The notes: a model not told the origin generated them from the letters alone. A DNA stretch of 8,695 nt from Lentisphaeria bacterium UBA1776 (GCA_002314605.1 DCGO01000112.1:1-8695), one strand, 5' to 3'; shown: positions 1 through 7,069, counted from the first letter of the stretch. Program-made: numbers and translations.

Positions 1-339
1 AATTTGAGCGTGTTTTTTCATAAAAAGACGAAGAGGCGAAAAAACATATCGTACTTTTTTCCTCTTGTTTTTTGCGTTGACCCTGTCCGCGAAAGATTTT
101 GATCCCGCAGCTTGTCCGGATCTGACCGCAAAAGTCTATCCGGGCAACGGTCGCCGGCGCGTTCTTCACGCAACAAGTTCCGCATATTTGCACATCGCTT
201 CAGGATATGATTTTGCCAGACGGAAACGGCTGCAAAGCAGACGCGAAGTCTGTTTCGCAATTGCTGTCGGGGGCCGTCCGGTCATGCCTCCGCAAAGCGC
301 CGTTTCTGATCCCTTGCAAGCGCAATCGACCGTCCGAAT
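1..339. other. upstream region without a convincing gene
   Basis: I see no supported gene here. The open frames that cross it start at TTG codons or lack a ribosome-binding site. Their translations are rich in Arg, Ser and Cys and show no recognisable domain. The stretch includes T-rich runs near 13-20 and 55-73 and a short 5-bp hairpin (CAGAC/GTCTG, 238-252), too weak to call a terminator. It could be plain intergenic DNA, the remains of a decayed gene, or a leader of an upstream unit outside the window. Confidence 0.5.
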
Positions 340-368
340 TTGACAAACACCACTTCATGGAGTATATT
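340..368 (+). promoter_or_regulatory. sigma-70 type promoter for the six-gene cassette
   Basis: A perfect -35 hexamer TTGACA (340-345) is followed by a 17-base spacer and a -10 hexamer TATATT (363-368), which matches TATAAT at five of six positions. Transcription would start near 375, giving a leader of about 60 bases before the ATG at 437. It is the only strong promoter-like match I found ahead of the cassette, and the following six genes are packed closely enough to be one transcript. Confidence 0.72.
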
Positions 369-436
369 ACATCGGGTCATGGGGATATTTCGCGTCATGA
401 AACAATGGCGGAAGCCGGGAAGATTGCGCAGAATTC

Positions 437-1594
437 ATGAAAAGTGCGTTTTTGATTATCACAGAAGATCCGGATGAGATCGTGGAACTTGGTCGGCAAA
501 TCGCGATGGAGAACCCGGCCCGTTATTCCGATGCCATGATCGCCCGGTTGTGGAAAAAATACGCAGATTGTGTGTCCGGAAAGGAGGAATTTTCAGCAAC
601 TGTTTACAGTGCCATCTACTGTCAGGCTCTGTACGGGACCAGCATCCCGGAATACGTCTGTTATGACTTTCCCCACCGCACACACGAAGAAAAGATGAAT
701 TATGTGTCATGGTTCAGCCGCTATGCGTATATGACGCATCTGAACTGCGTCAAAGATCTCCATTTCCTCGACAACAAGTTTGAGGCGTACACCCTTCTGA
801 AACCGTATTACAGGCGGGATGCCATGCTGCTTGCCGGGGAAAGCGATTATCCGGAATTCTGCGATTTTGCGGCGAAGCACAAGTCGATCTTTGTGAAACC
901 TGTCAACCTTGAACTTGCCGAGGGCGTTCACCGTTTGGAGATTGATGACGGCACCGATCTGCACGAAACATTTCGGTCTTTGCTTGCCGAGGCCCGGGCC
1001 ATCACCAGTTTTGAGATCCGAAGACCCATTCTGCACCAGCTTATCCTTGAAGAATTCATTGTGCCGTCAAAGGCTATTTCTCAGTTCAACCCGTCCGAGA
1101 TGTCGCTTCTGCGGGTGACAACCGTGGCGGTTCATGGCAAAATTCATTTTTTCTACCCGTGCTTCCGGATGATGTGCGGCGATGGAAAAACGCAGTGCGG
1201 CGAGGTGTACAGCATGGATGCGCTGATCGATGCGGAAACCGGTGTGGTAACAACCGTCGGGATGAGCGGAATTGCCGGAGAAGAGTTGTACCACCCTGTT
1301 TCCGGTGTGAAGATCAAGGGCTTTGTCATGCCGGAATGGGAGGCCCTCAAAACCATGCTGACCGATGCTGCCGGTCAATTCCCGACACTTCGCTATATCG
1401 GCTGGGATGTCGTGCATACGGATCACGGCTGGGTCATCATCGAAGGCAATACCAACGGGGAATTCTTTTTCCAGCTGTGTGCCGGACACGGCGTTAAAAA
1501 CGAGTTTGAACAGCTGATCGGTTTCAAATTCAATATGCCCGCAGGACTCCGGTGGGATGCCATCCTGCAGGGAGGGGAAGGGGAAAACCGGTAA
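437..1594 (+). CDS. sugar-transfer-associated ATP-grasp family protein
   Basis: This 385-residue protein resembles the ATP-grasp family found in surface-polysaccharide loci (the sugar-transfer-associated ATP-grasp domain). ATP-grasp enzymes activate a carboxylate as an acyl phosphate and join it to an amine or other nucleophile; the substrate here is unknown. Visible motifs are LDNKFEAY with a following YYRRDA (111-129), the nucleotide-binding lysine segment FVKPVNLELAEGV (152-164, K154), LEEFI (204-208), SLLRVTT (223-229), and the C-terminal metal-binding segment YIGWDVV...IIEGNTNGEF (320-343) with E336 and N338. No signal peptide or membrane segment is seen, so it should be cytoplasmic. The start is the only in-frame ATG after an upstream stop at 398-400, but its ribosome-binding site (GGGAAGA, 417-423) is weak and distant. 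It is the first gene of the cassette, and its stop overlaps the next start by one base (TAATG). The family call is fairly sure, the function is not. Confidence 0.85.
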   Translation: MKSAFLIITEDPDEIVELGRQIAMENPARYSDAMIARLWKKYADCVSGKEEFSATVYSAIYCQALYGTSIPEYVCYDFPHRTHEEKMNYVSWFSRYAYMTHLNCVKDLHFLDNKFEAYTLLKPYYRRDAMLLAGESDYPEFCDFAAKHKSIFVKPVNLELAEGVHRLEIDDGTDLHETFRSLLAEARAITSFEIRRPILHQLILEEFIVPSKAISQFNPSEMSLLRVTTVAVHGKIHFFYPCFRMMCGDGKTQCGEVYSMDALIDAETGVVTTVGMSGIAGEELYHPVSGVKIKGFVMPEWEALKTMLTDAAGQFPTLRYIGWDVVHTDHGWVIIEGNTNGEFFFQLCAGHGVKNEFEQLIGFKFNMPAGLRWDAILQGGEGENR

Positions 1595-2550
1595 TGTGGC
1601 TCTTCTTTGCCGTTTTCAGTCTTCTTGCCTTTGCTGCGGGTGATTTGCTGGGCAAGAAAAAAGTTGATGCCGGCAGCGCAGCGGCACCGCTGGAAATGCT
1701 GCTGTCTGTTTTGGTCCTGGCCTTTGGCATCAGTCTTGTTCTGTTTGCATCCGGACTGGGGGAGAGCGGAGAGCCCCCGTGGCGGATTCTGCGGGAACAT
1801 CCGCCGATCCTCGGCAATCAGTTCTGTTTTCTCTTATACTGGGTGCTTTATCTTATCAGCCTCCGCTATATCGGACTGGCCGTGGAATCTGCGGTCAGCG
1901 GAACAACCGGCATTCTTTATTTTTCCGGACTTCTTGTCATCCACACGGTCAGCGGGAGACTGGCATCGGTTCACGAGATACTGCATCCCGCAAGATTGAT
2001 TCCCATAATGCTCGTTTTGACCTTTATTTTTTTATTGCCGAACATCGAATTGTTTGCCAGCCGCAGACGGGGAGCATTGCGGAAAAAGATGAGGCAGGAG
2101 CGGCACCGCATCATCACCGGGCTGTTGATCCTTTTGGCCGGATTGGTTTTCGATGCAGGAGATACGCTCATTACGACTCTGATTTTTGATGACGGCGGCA
2201 TCGGCATTGTGGACTATGTCATGGCGAATCATTTTGCAACAATCCTGCCGATTTTTCTTCTGGCACTTTTTCTGCGGAAAATAGAGAAAAAGTGGTTCAT
2301 TCCTTTCCTTGATGGCGGCAAGTACTCAATATGGTACCCCTGCGTGGCGAATTCCTCTTCTCTTCTGTATTTATGCGCTTCTTCACGGGATGCTGTGAAA
2401 ACGGGGATCCTTTTTGCGGCTGCGCCGATCTTTCCGATCATCGGCGCCCGGATCATTTTGAAGGAAAAATATACCTGGCGGCAAAATCTCTGTATCTGGA
2501 CCATTGCACTGTCTTTAATTGTTTTTTGTGCTGCGGATCATATTTTATAG
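1594..2550 (+). CDS. polytopic membrane protein, DMT/EamA-like transporter
   Basis: A 318-residue, very hydrophobic protein with about ten predicted membrane segments (roughly 2-19, 36-54, 76-93, 105-119, 134-152, 173-195, 212-227, 245-262, 268-288, 297-314). A basic cytoplasmic loop (155-172, RRRGALRKKMRQERHR) lies in the middle. The C-terminal pattern (hydrophobic helix with AAAPIFPIIGARIILKEKY at 275-293, then a final helix) is like the second half of drug/metabolite transporters of the EamA type, so export or flipping of a small molecule or lipid-linked precursor is plausible. This is family-level inference from layout; I do not recognise a specific substrate. I chose the ATG at 1594, which overlaps the previous stop and has AAGGGGAA (1578-1585) about 10 bases upstream, over the in-frame ATG at 1552 inside the preceding gene. 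It lies between the ATP-grasp and carrier-protein genes and is presumably co-transcribed and translationally coupled. Confidence 0.62.
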   Translation: MWLFFAVFSLLAFAAGDLLGKKKVDAGSAAAPLEMLLSVLVLAFGISLVLFASGLGESGEPPWRILREHPPILGNQFCFLLYWVLYLISLRYIGLAVESAVSGTTGILYFSGLLVIHTVSGRLASVHEILHPARLIPIMLVLTFIFLLPNIELFASRRRGALRKKMRQERHRIITGLLILLAGLVFDAGDTLITTLIFDDGGIGIVDYVMANHFATILPIFLLALFLRKIEKKWFIPFLDGGKYSIWYPCVANSSSLLYLCASSRDAVKTGILFAAAPIFPIIGARIILKEKYTWRQNLCIWTIALSLIVFCAADHIL

Positions 2551-2566
2551 GACGGGAGAAATCACC

Positions 2567-2797
2567 ATGACAGAAAAAATTGAACAGATTCTGCAGAATC
2601 TGGTCGCCGGGATTGACCTTTCATCGAAAGCCCTGGTGGATGAGGGGTTCATCACCTCCATCACGATGATCCAGCTGGTTTGTGAACTTGATATCGCCTT
2701 TGACATCAAAATCACCTTCAACGCCATCACCAGGGAGAACTTCAATTCCGTGGATGCCATGGAAAAAATGGTGAAAAGTTTTCAGAAACAGGCCTGA
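2567..2797 (+). CDS. DltC-like acyl carrier protein
   Basis: A 76-residue acyl carrier protein. Carriers of this family hold an activated acyl or aminoacyl group as a thioester on a 4'-phosphopantetheine arm attached to a conserved serine. The core LVDEGFITSITMIQLVCEL (23-41) aligns with the DltC pattern in which a leucine-rich G-L-L-D-S segment precedes helix II, placing the modified serine at S31. The stretch TRENFNSVDAM (55-65) matches the DltC helix III region, supporting DltC-like rather than fatty-acid ACP. The usual Asp before the serine is Thr (T30), which is unusual. The ATG at 2567 follows a GGGAG ribosome-binding site (2554-2558), while the in-frame upstream start at 2519 would lie inside the preceding gene. 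The stop is three bases before the next ATG. Likely partner of the AMP-forming ligase and the MBOAT protein of the same cassette. Confidence 0.86.
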   Translation: MTEKIEQILQNLVAGIDLSSKALVDEGFITSITMIQLVCELDIAFDIKITFNAITRENFNSVDAMEKMVKSFQKQA

Positions 2798-2800
2798 TGA

Positions 2801-4027
2801 ATGACCGGAAAGAGAACAATCAATGCAAGAATCATTTTCGCGGCATGTTTTTGTGCCCTGATGACCGTGCTGGGGTTATCCGCAATTTTTGCATGCGCTG
2901 AAAGACATCTTGAGAGAAGATCGACAGAAATATTTTTCAAGGCCGATGTTCCGGTTGTCAGGACGTTCAGGGATCTTTATCCTTTTGACGATGGTGCAGA
3001 CGGGGTTGAAACTCCTGAAGGGCAAAGTCTTCTGAGTTTTATCCTGGCATACCGGAATGCCTTTTGCCGCAAACGATCTTCCATAAAATGGTATTCTGCG
3101 AACCGGAATTTTCTGTTAAAATACTTTCATCGTTTCTGCATATGGAAGGAGAGCCCAGGGACCTTTCTCATTGAAAATGGAGACTTTCCGATAGTCCGGC
3201 TCCCCAACGGTTATTTGACCGGTGTTTATTTCCAGCCACGGGAATCATGGAGAACGGTGCGGAAATGGAATATATGGCTGAAAAAACGGAACATCCCTCT
3301 GCTGCAGCTGCTTCCCTCCTCCAAGATGGATGACAGTGTGACGATATTTCCGCCCGGCATTTCTCGCGGCTATGCCGGTATGATGGATCGATATAAGACT
3401 TTTCTGCTGAAAAACCGGATTCCGTACCTGGATGCAAAGGATGTGCTGCTCAATGCCAACCGTGATTTTTATTCATGGTTTTACAAAACGGATCATCACT
3501 GGAACGTTTTTGCGGGACGCCTGATAGCCGAAGCGACCGCGAAAAAACTGAATGACGAGTTTGGAATTGCAACCGATGTTGATGCCGTAAAAGAGGTTCA
3601 TTTCAAGTTGATCCGTTATCCCTCCATCTTTATGGGGAGCATGGCCATCAGGGCGGGAGATCCGCCGGAAGATTTTGAAGTGTTCTACCAGCGGAAGAAA
3701 GGCCGCTTCCACCTGAAAATTCCAAGTCTTGGAATTGACCGGGTTGGCGGATTCAACGATACGCTGATCGTCCAGCCTTATCTGAAATTACCCGGTATGT
3801 ACGGCTGCTTTTTATGTTCAGACAAGCCGCTGATACAAATTGAAAACAAAAACTGCACCAATGGAACAAGAGTGCTTGTTGTAAGCCACTCTCAAGCCAA
3901 TGTGGTTTGCCCGTATCTGGCCTGTGCCGTCCAGTACCTCGACATCGTCGATCCCCGTTATTTTGATGGAAGCATAAAATCGTTTATTGAACAGACCAAA
4001 CCGGATATTGTACTGACTTGCTTCTGA
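2801..4027 (+). CDS. membrane-anchored DHHW family SGNH-like protein (DltD/AlgX-type role)
   Basis: This 408-residue protein has one N-terminal membrane segment (about 11-33) and a large domain expected outside the cytoplasm. It carries FYKTDHHWN (227-235), the hallmark of the DHHW family and equivalent to the Asp-x-His-Trp motif of AlgJ/AlgX O-acetyltransferases, with D231 and H233 as likely catalytic residues. The C-terminal block VLVVSHSQANVVCPYLA (358-374) followed by VDPRYFDG and PDIVL occupies the place where relatives have a G-D-S nucleophile segment; S364 would be the nucleophile, but G-D is replaced by S-H. Family members sit beside MBOAT proteins and take part in acyl transfer to exported glycans; DltD has this role in D-alanylation. 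Length and order fit the family. The start follows the carrier-protein stop by three bases with no strong ribosome-binding site, suggesting translational coupling. Family is fairly sure; the acyl group and acceptor are unknown. Confidence 0.8.
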   Translation: MTGKRTINARIIFAACFCALMTVLGLSAIFACAERHLERRSTEIFFKADVPVVRTFRDLYPFDDGADGVETPEGQSLLSFILAYRNAFCRKRSSIKWYSANRNFLLKYFHRFCIWKESPGTFLIENGDFPIVRLPNGYLTGVYFQPRESWRTVRKWNIWLKKRNIPLLQLLPSSKMDDSVTIFPPGISRGYAGMMDRYKTFLLKNRIPYLDAKDVLLNANRDFYSWFYKTDHHWNVFAGRLIAEATAKKLNDEFGIATDVDAVKEVHFKLIRYPSIFMGSMAIRAGDPPEDFEVFYQRKKGRFHLKIPSLGIDRVGGFNDTLIVQPYLKLPGMYGCFLCSDKPLIQIENKNCTNGTRVLVVSHSQANVVCPYLACAVQYLDIVDPRYFDGSIKSFIEQTKPDIVLTCF

Positions 4028-4031
4028 AGGA
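4026..4031 (+). promoter_or_regulatory. ribosome-binding site GAAGGA serving a mini-ORF rather than the MBOAT start
   Basis: GAAGGA overlaps the stop codon of the DHHW gene. It is 8 bases before an ATG at 4040 that opens an eight-codon frame, but about 31 bases before the in-frame ATG of the MBOAT gene at 4063. It therefore seems to feed the mini-ORF, whose stop overlaps the MBOAT start. Confidence 0.5.
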
Positions 4032-4039
4032 AATTTGGC

Positions 4040-4066
4040 ATGAAATCGAAAGAACTTTCAGCATGA
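4040..4066 (+). CDS. eight-residue coupling mini-ORF ahead of the MBOAT gene
   Basis: The frame reads MKSKELSA and ends in TGA at 4064-4066, so it shares ATGA with the MBOAT start at 4063. It has the best-placed ribosome-binding site of the junction (4026-4031), while the MBOAT ATG has only a poor purine run before it. The likely role is to bring ribosomes to the MBOAT start by termination-reinitiation. There is no reason to think the peptide itself acts. A chance frame cannot be excluded. Confidence 0.4.
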   Translation: MKSKELSA

Positions 4067-5523
4067 GCATCGCATCAACACCGTTTCTTTTTTTATTCCT
4101 GCCAATTGCAATGGGGATCTATTTTCTGCTGCCGCAGAGCAGAAATCTGATGTTCCGGAACCTTTTTCTTCTCATCATCAGCCTTTTTTTCTATGCGTGG
4201 GGAGAGCCTGTTTTTGTTTTGCTGCTCGGGCTCATGATTGTCCTTACCTGGTTGCTGGGAAAAATGGCTGATGGATGCAGGAACACAAAAATCGGGAATA
4301 CGGCAGTTTTTCTCGCGGTTGTCATGAATGTCAGTACCTTGCTCGTGCTGGGGAAACTTCGGTTTGCTTTCGACTTGCCGGAGCTTGTCACGGGCTCATT
4401 ATCGCCGCTCCCTATAGGGCTCTCTTTCTTTGCTTTTCATTCCATCTCCTACGTTGTGGACATTTACCGGGGGCAGTGCAAAGCTGCGCCCAGACTGCCG
4501 GATGCGGCATTGTATCTTTCCATTTTCTTCAAAATGCAGCAGGGGCCGATCATTTCCTACCATGAATTTGAACCGCAGATCAAATGCCGCAGAACCACGC
4601 CGGAGGATTTCAGCGAAGGAATCTGGCGCTTTGCCATCGGCTTCTGCAAGAAAATGATCGTTGCATCGAATCTTTCCGTGATGGTCAAATCGATCTTTTC
4701 ATCGGATTTTTCTTTTCTGCCGCTGTCGGATGCCTGGATCGGCTGCGGTATTTTCCTGGTTGTGATCTACTTTGATTTTTCAGGATACTCCGACATGGCG
4801 ATCGGTCTGGCGAAAATCTTCGGCTTCAAGATGCCGGAAAACTTCAACTACCCCTATCTTTCCGTATCCATCGGCGAATACTGGCGAAGATGGCACATCA
4901 CTCTCTGCGCATGGTTTCGGGATTATTTGTATTTCCCGATTGTTCTGGGACCATCTGTAAGTTTCCGGAAGTTCCTGCTCCGGCATCACGTCGGCGATCA
5001 GACCGCCAAAACCATGCAGAATATTTTTGTCCCGAGTTGCGTATGGCTGGTTACGGCGCTCTGGCATGGCACGAACTGGAACTACACCATCTGGGGGCTG
5101 GCCAACAGCAGTGCCATGATCATCGAACCTCATTTCAAATCCCTGAAAAACAAAAGAGCGGATAAACTCGTCCGCTGGTTCTGCGTAATGCTGTTTCTTT
5201 CTTTTACAGTACCGCTTATCAATACAAAATCTCTTGATCAGGCAATGCTTTATTTCCAGGCAATGCTGGCGGGAAACGGCATTTATGCACCATCGGCTCC
5301 GGTCCTCCGTTATCTGAAGAGCTATTGGCCCTTGCTGACCATCGGTACCACCGGATGTCTGATGTTTTTCCCCTGGCTGAAAAAGAAGATATACCCGAAG
5401 ATCAATCCGGCATTTCAAATATTCTGGCAATGGGGAGAAGCGGTTTTCCTGTTTGCCGCAGTTGCACTTTCGCTGGGGATCCTGTTCAAAACCGGGACCG
5501 TTGCATTCATGTATGAACAGTAA
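4063..5523 (+). CDS. MBOAT family membrane O-acyltransferase (AlgI/DltB type)
   Basis: A 486-residue polytopic membrane protein of the MBOAT family, which passes acyl groups across or within the membrane to glycans, lipids or proteins. Signature segments are the N-terminal SLFFYAWGEP (40-49), PIGLSFFAFHSISYVVDIYRG (117-137), YFDFSGYSDMAIGLAKIFGF (236-255), EYWRRWHITL (272-281) with FRDYLYFPI (285-293), and TALWHGTNWNYTIWG (331-345), where H335 is the conserved catalytic histidine. This set is typical of AlgI, the alginate O-acetylation protein, and of DltB. Length is normal for the family. The ATG at 4063 begins a protein aligning from the usual first membrane helix; an in-frame TTG at 4018 lies within the preceding gene and lacks a ribosome-binding site. 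Adjacent DHHW, carrier and ligase genes point to transfer of a carrier-bound acyl group to an external polysaccharide. The acceptor and acyl donor are not shown by the sequence. Confidence 0.95.
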   Translation: MSIASTPFLFLFLPIAMGIYFLLPQSRNLMFRNLFLLIISLFFYAWGEPVFVLLLGLMIVLTWLLGKMADGCRNTKIGNTAVFLAVVMNVSTLLVLGKLRFAFDLPELVTGSLSPLPIGLSFFAFHSISYVVDIYRGQCKAAPRLPDAALYLSIFFKMQQGPIISYHEFEPQIKCRRTTPEDFSEGIWRFAIGFCKKMIVASNLSVMVKSIFSSDFSFLPLSDAWIGCGIFLVVIYFDFSGYSDMAIGLAKIFGFKMPENFNYPYLSVSIGEYWRRWHITLCAWFRDYLYFPIVLGPSVSFRKFLLRHHVGDQTAKTMQNIFVPSCVWLVTALWHGTNWNYTIWGLANSSAMIIEPHFKSLKNKRADKLVRWFCVMLFLSFTVPLINTKSLDQAMLYFQAMLAGNGIYAPSAPVLRYLKSYWPLLTIGTTGCLMFFPWLKKKIYPKINPAFQIFWQWGEAVFLFAAVALSLGILFKTGTVAFMYEQ

Positions 5524-5536
5524 CAGGAGTTTACCA

Positions 5537-7006
5537 ATGCCTTCGGTCGTTTTATTTCTGGAAAAAAACGCGGAACGTTATCCTGAACTGCCCGCAGTTT
5601 CGGATACCCGGCAGACTTTGTCGTACCGGGAACTTTGGCAAAAGGCGCAATGCGTTGCCGCACAGCTGCTCGCACATGGGTTCTCCAAGGGGGCAAATAT
5701 TCTTGTGGAAGCAGACGCAGACGTGTCATTTGCCGTATCCGCAATGGGCATCCAGCTTGCCGGATGTGTGCTGGTGCCGGTCGAAAGAAACGCTCCCCTT
5801 GCGCTTTTCCTCCGCCTTGCCGGAGAAATGCAGCCGGTTCTGGCGATCGGGAGGGGAAAAAAAGACGGCATATCATGCATCACGCCTGCCGATCTCCTGA
5901 AAAGCGCTGAACTCCGTTCCGGCAAGGACAGACAATGGGAATTCCCGCAGGAAAATGACCCGGCGGAGATCCTTTATACCACGGGAACGACCGGCCGGTC
6001 AAAGAGCGTGATATTATCCCATCGTGCCGTTTTTGCCTCTTCCGACAACAATTTGTATATGGACCGGCTCAATCCCGCTTCCGTTTATCTGATTGCCTCT
6101 CCGCTGAATCACATCAATGCGCTCCGGAAACTCTGGTCCTGCTTTCTCTGCGGGGCTCATGCGGTGCTGCTGGATGGATTTTTGGATTTGAAAAGATTTT
6201 ACGGGGCTGTCGAACAGTATCATGTGAACACGCTGGTGCTTCCCCCAGCGGCGGTCCGTTTTCTGCTTCTGGTTTCCCAGGATAAACTGCATTCTCTTTC
6301 CGGACAGATCAAGGTGGTGCATACCAACAGCGCCCCTATGACAGAAATGGATAAAGAGACCATGCGTCAGTGTTTGCCGGCCTCCAGACTGATTTTCGGT
6401 TACGGCGCCACGGAAGCGGGAAGCGTCTGCTGTGCATACAACTATGCGGAATTGCCCGGAATGGAGAACTGTACCGGCCGCCCGACTCCCCACGCAAAAA
6501 TCATCATTGTCGATGATCAGCGCCGGGAAATCCGGTCCTCCAGAGAACACCCGGGATACCTTGCCGTATCCGGTGACACGGTTATGGAGGGATATTGGAA
6601 TGATCCTGTCCGGACAGCGGAAGTTCTGCTGGGAAATACGCTGTACACGCATGACCTTGGTTACAAAGACGAAAACGGCTTTATTTATGTGATTGGGAGA
6701 GAGGGAGATATCATCAACTGCGGCGGCCTTAAAGTTGCCCCGGCGGAAGTTGAAAACATCGTGATGCATTATCCGGGGATCCGGGACTGCGTCTGTTTCG
6801 GTGCAGAAGATGCCATTGCGGGAACAGCCGTGAAACTGAACATCGTTGCGGAAGATGCGGAGCATTTTGATATGCAGTCGTTCCGGCGTTTTCTGCAGAC
6901 TTGTCTGGAAAGCGGCAAAATGCCGAAGGATATCAGGATTGCAGACGCAATCCCCAGGACGCAGAATGGAAAAATCGACAGAAAACGTTTGGGACAGGAG
7001 AGCTGA
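5537..7006 (+). CDS. AMP-forming acyl/aminoacyl ligase (DltA-like role)
   Basis: A 489-residue member of the ANL adenylate-forming superfamily, which converts a carboxylic acid and ATP into an acyl-AMP and then a thioester. Core motifs are complete: A3 YTTGTTGRSK (147-156), A5 FGYGATE (287-293), A7 THDLG (371-375, D373), A8 GREGDIINCGGLKVAPAEVE (387-406) and A10 NGKIDRK (477-483) with catalytic K479. The A4 region reads SPLNHINALRKLW (188-200), with no acidic residue where amino-acid-activating enzymes place the Asp that binds the alpha-amino group; it looks more like acyl-CoA ligases. The likely acceptor is the carrier encoded at 2567-2797. I chose the ATG at 5537, with AGGAG at 5525-5529, since it matches the usual N-terminus. 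The in-frame upstream ATGs lie in or against the MBOAT gene. It is soluble and is the last full gene of the cassette. Confidence 0.92.
   Translation: MPSVVLFLEKNAERYPELPAVSDTRQTLSYRELWQKAQCVAAQLLAHGFSKGANILVEADADVSFAVSAMGIQLAGCVLVPVERNAPLALFLRLAGEMQPVLAIGRGKKDGISCITPADLLKSAELRSGKDRQWEFPQENDPAEILYTTGTTGRSKSVILSHRAVFASSDNNLYMDRLNPASVYLIASPLNHINALRKLWSCFLCGAHAVLLDGFLDLKRFYGAVEQYHVNTLVLPPAAVRFLLLVSQDKLHSLSGQIKVVHTNSAPMTEMDKETMRQCLPASRLIFGYGATEAGSVCCAYNYAELPGMENCTGRPTPHAKIIIVDDQRREIRSSREHPGYLAVSGDTVMEGYWNDPVRTAEVLLGNTLYTHDLGYKDENGFIYVIGREGDIINCGGLKVAPAEVENIVMHYPGIRDCVCFGAEDAIAGTAVKLNIVAEDAEHFDMQSFRRFLQTCLESGKMPKDIRIADAIPRTQNGKIDRKRLGQES
6996..7000 (+). promoter_or_regulatory. ribosome-binding site AGGAG ahead of a GTG mini-ORF
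   Basis: AGGAG inside the last codons of the ligase gene lies 9 bases before a GTG at 7010. A well-placed site at this point is expected only if another gene follows in the operon, which is why the short frame at 7010 deserves an entry. Confidence 0.45.
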
Positions 7007-7009
7007 ACT

Positions 7010-7069
7010 GTGTCCGGTGCGATTATCGGACGGATCAATTCCGCCGTTGTCATTGACTTCGTGATCTGA
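7010..7069 (+). CDS. 19-residue GTG-start mini-ORF, possibly a truncated gene start
   Basis: The frame reads MSGAIIGRINSAVVIDFVI and stops at TGA 7067-7069. It begins three bases after the ligase stop and has AGGAG nine bases upstream, as for a normal seventh cassette gene. The peptide is mostly hydrophobic and shows no domain. Its TGA overlaps the left arm of the 9-bp inverted repeat at 7068-7099. Three readings are possible: a real small protein, the 5' remnant of a gene lost after rearrangement next to lptB, or a chance frame. I cannot choose between them, and the function is unknown. Confidence 0.33.
   Translation: MSGAIIGRINSAVVIDFVI

Noticed and set aside
18..260. 80-residue - strand frame in the upstream region
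   Set aside because: TTG start, no ribosome-binding site, Arg/Cys-rich translation typical of a non-coding frame.
65..343. 92-residue + strand frame in the upstream region
   Set aside because: It begins at TTG with no ribosome-binding site, shows no domain, and overlaps other equally poor frames.
207..440. 77-residue frame ending in ATGA at the first cassette start
   Set aside because: It runs across the strong promoter, and its ATG codons lack proper ribosome-binding sites. The last part (from 405) could act as a coupling mini-ORF, but without a ribosome-binding site I do not call it.
397..477. 26-residue basic frame beginning MKQWRKPGRL in the leader
   Set aside because: A purine run lies upstream, but the frame overlaps the ATP-grasp gene in another phase and has no supporting feature.
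437..7006. Classical D-alanylation of teichoic acid
   Set aside because: LptB marks a Gram-negative cell without teichoic acid, the ligase lacks the amino-acid-binding Asp, and the cassette has two non-Dlt genes. Only the Dlt-like logic is kept.
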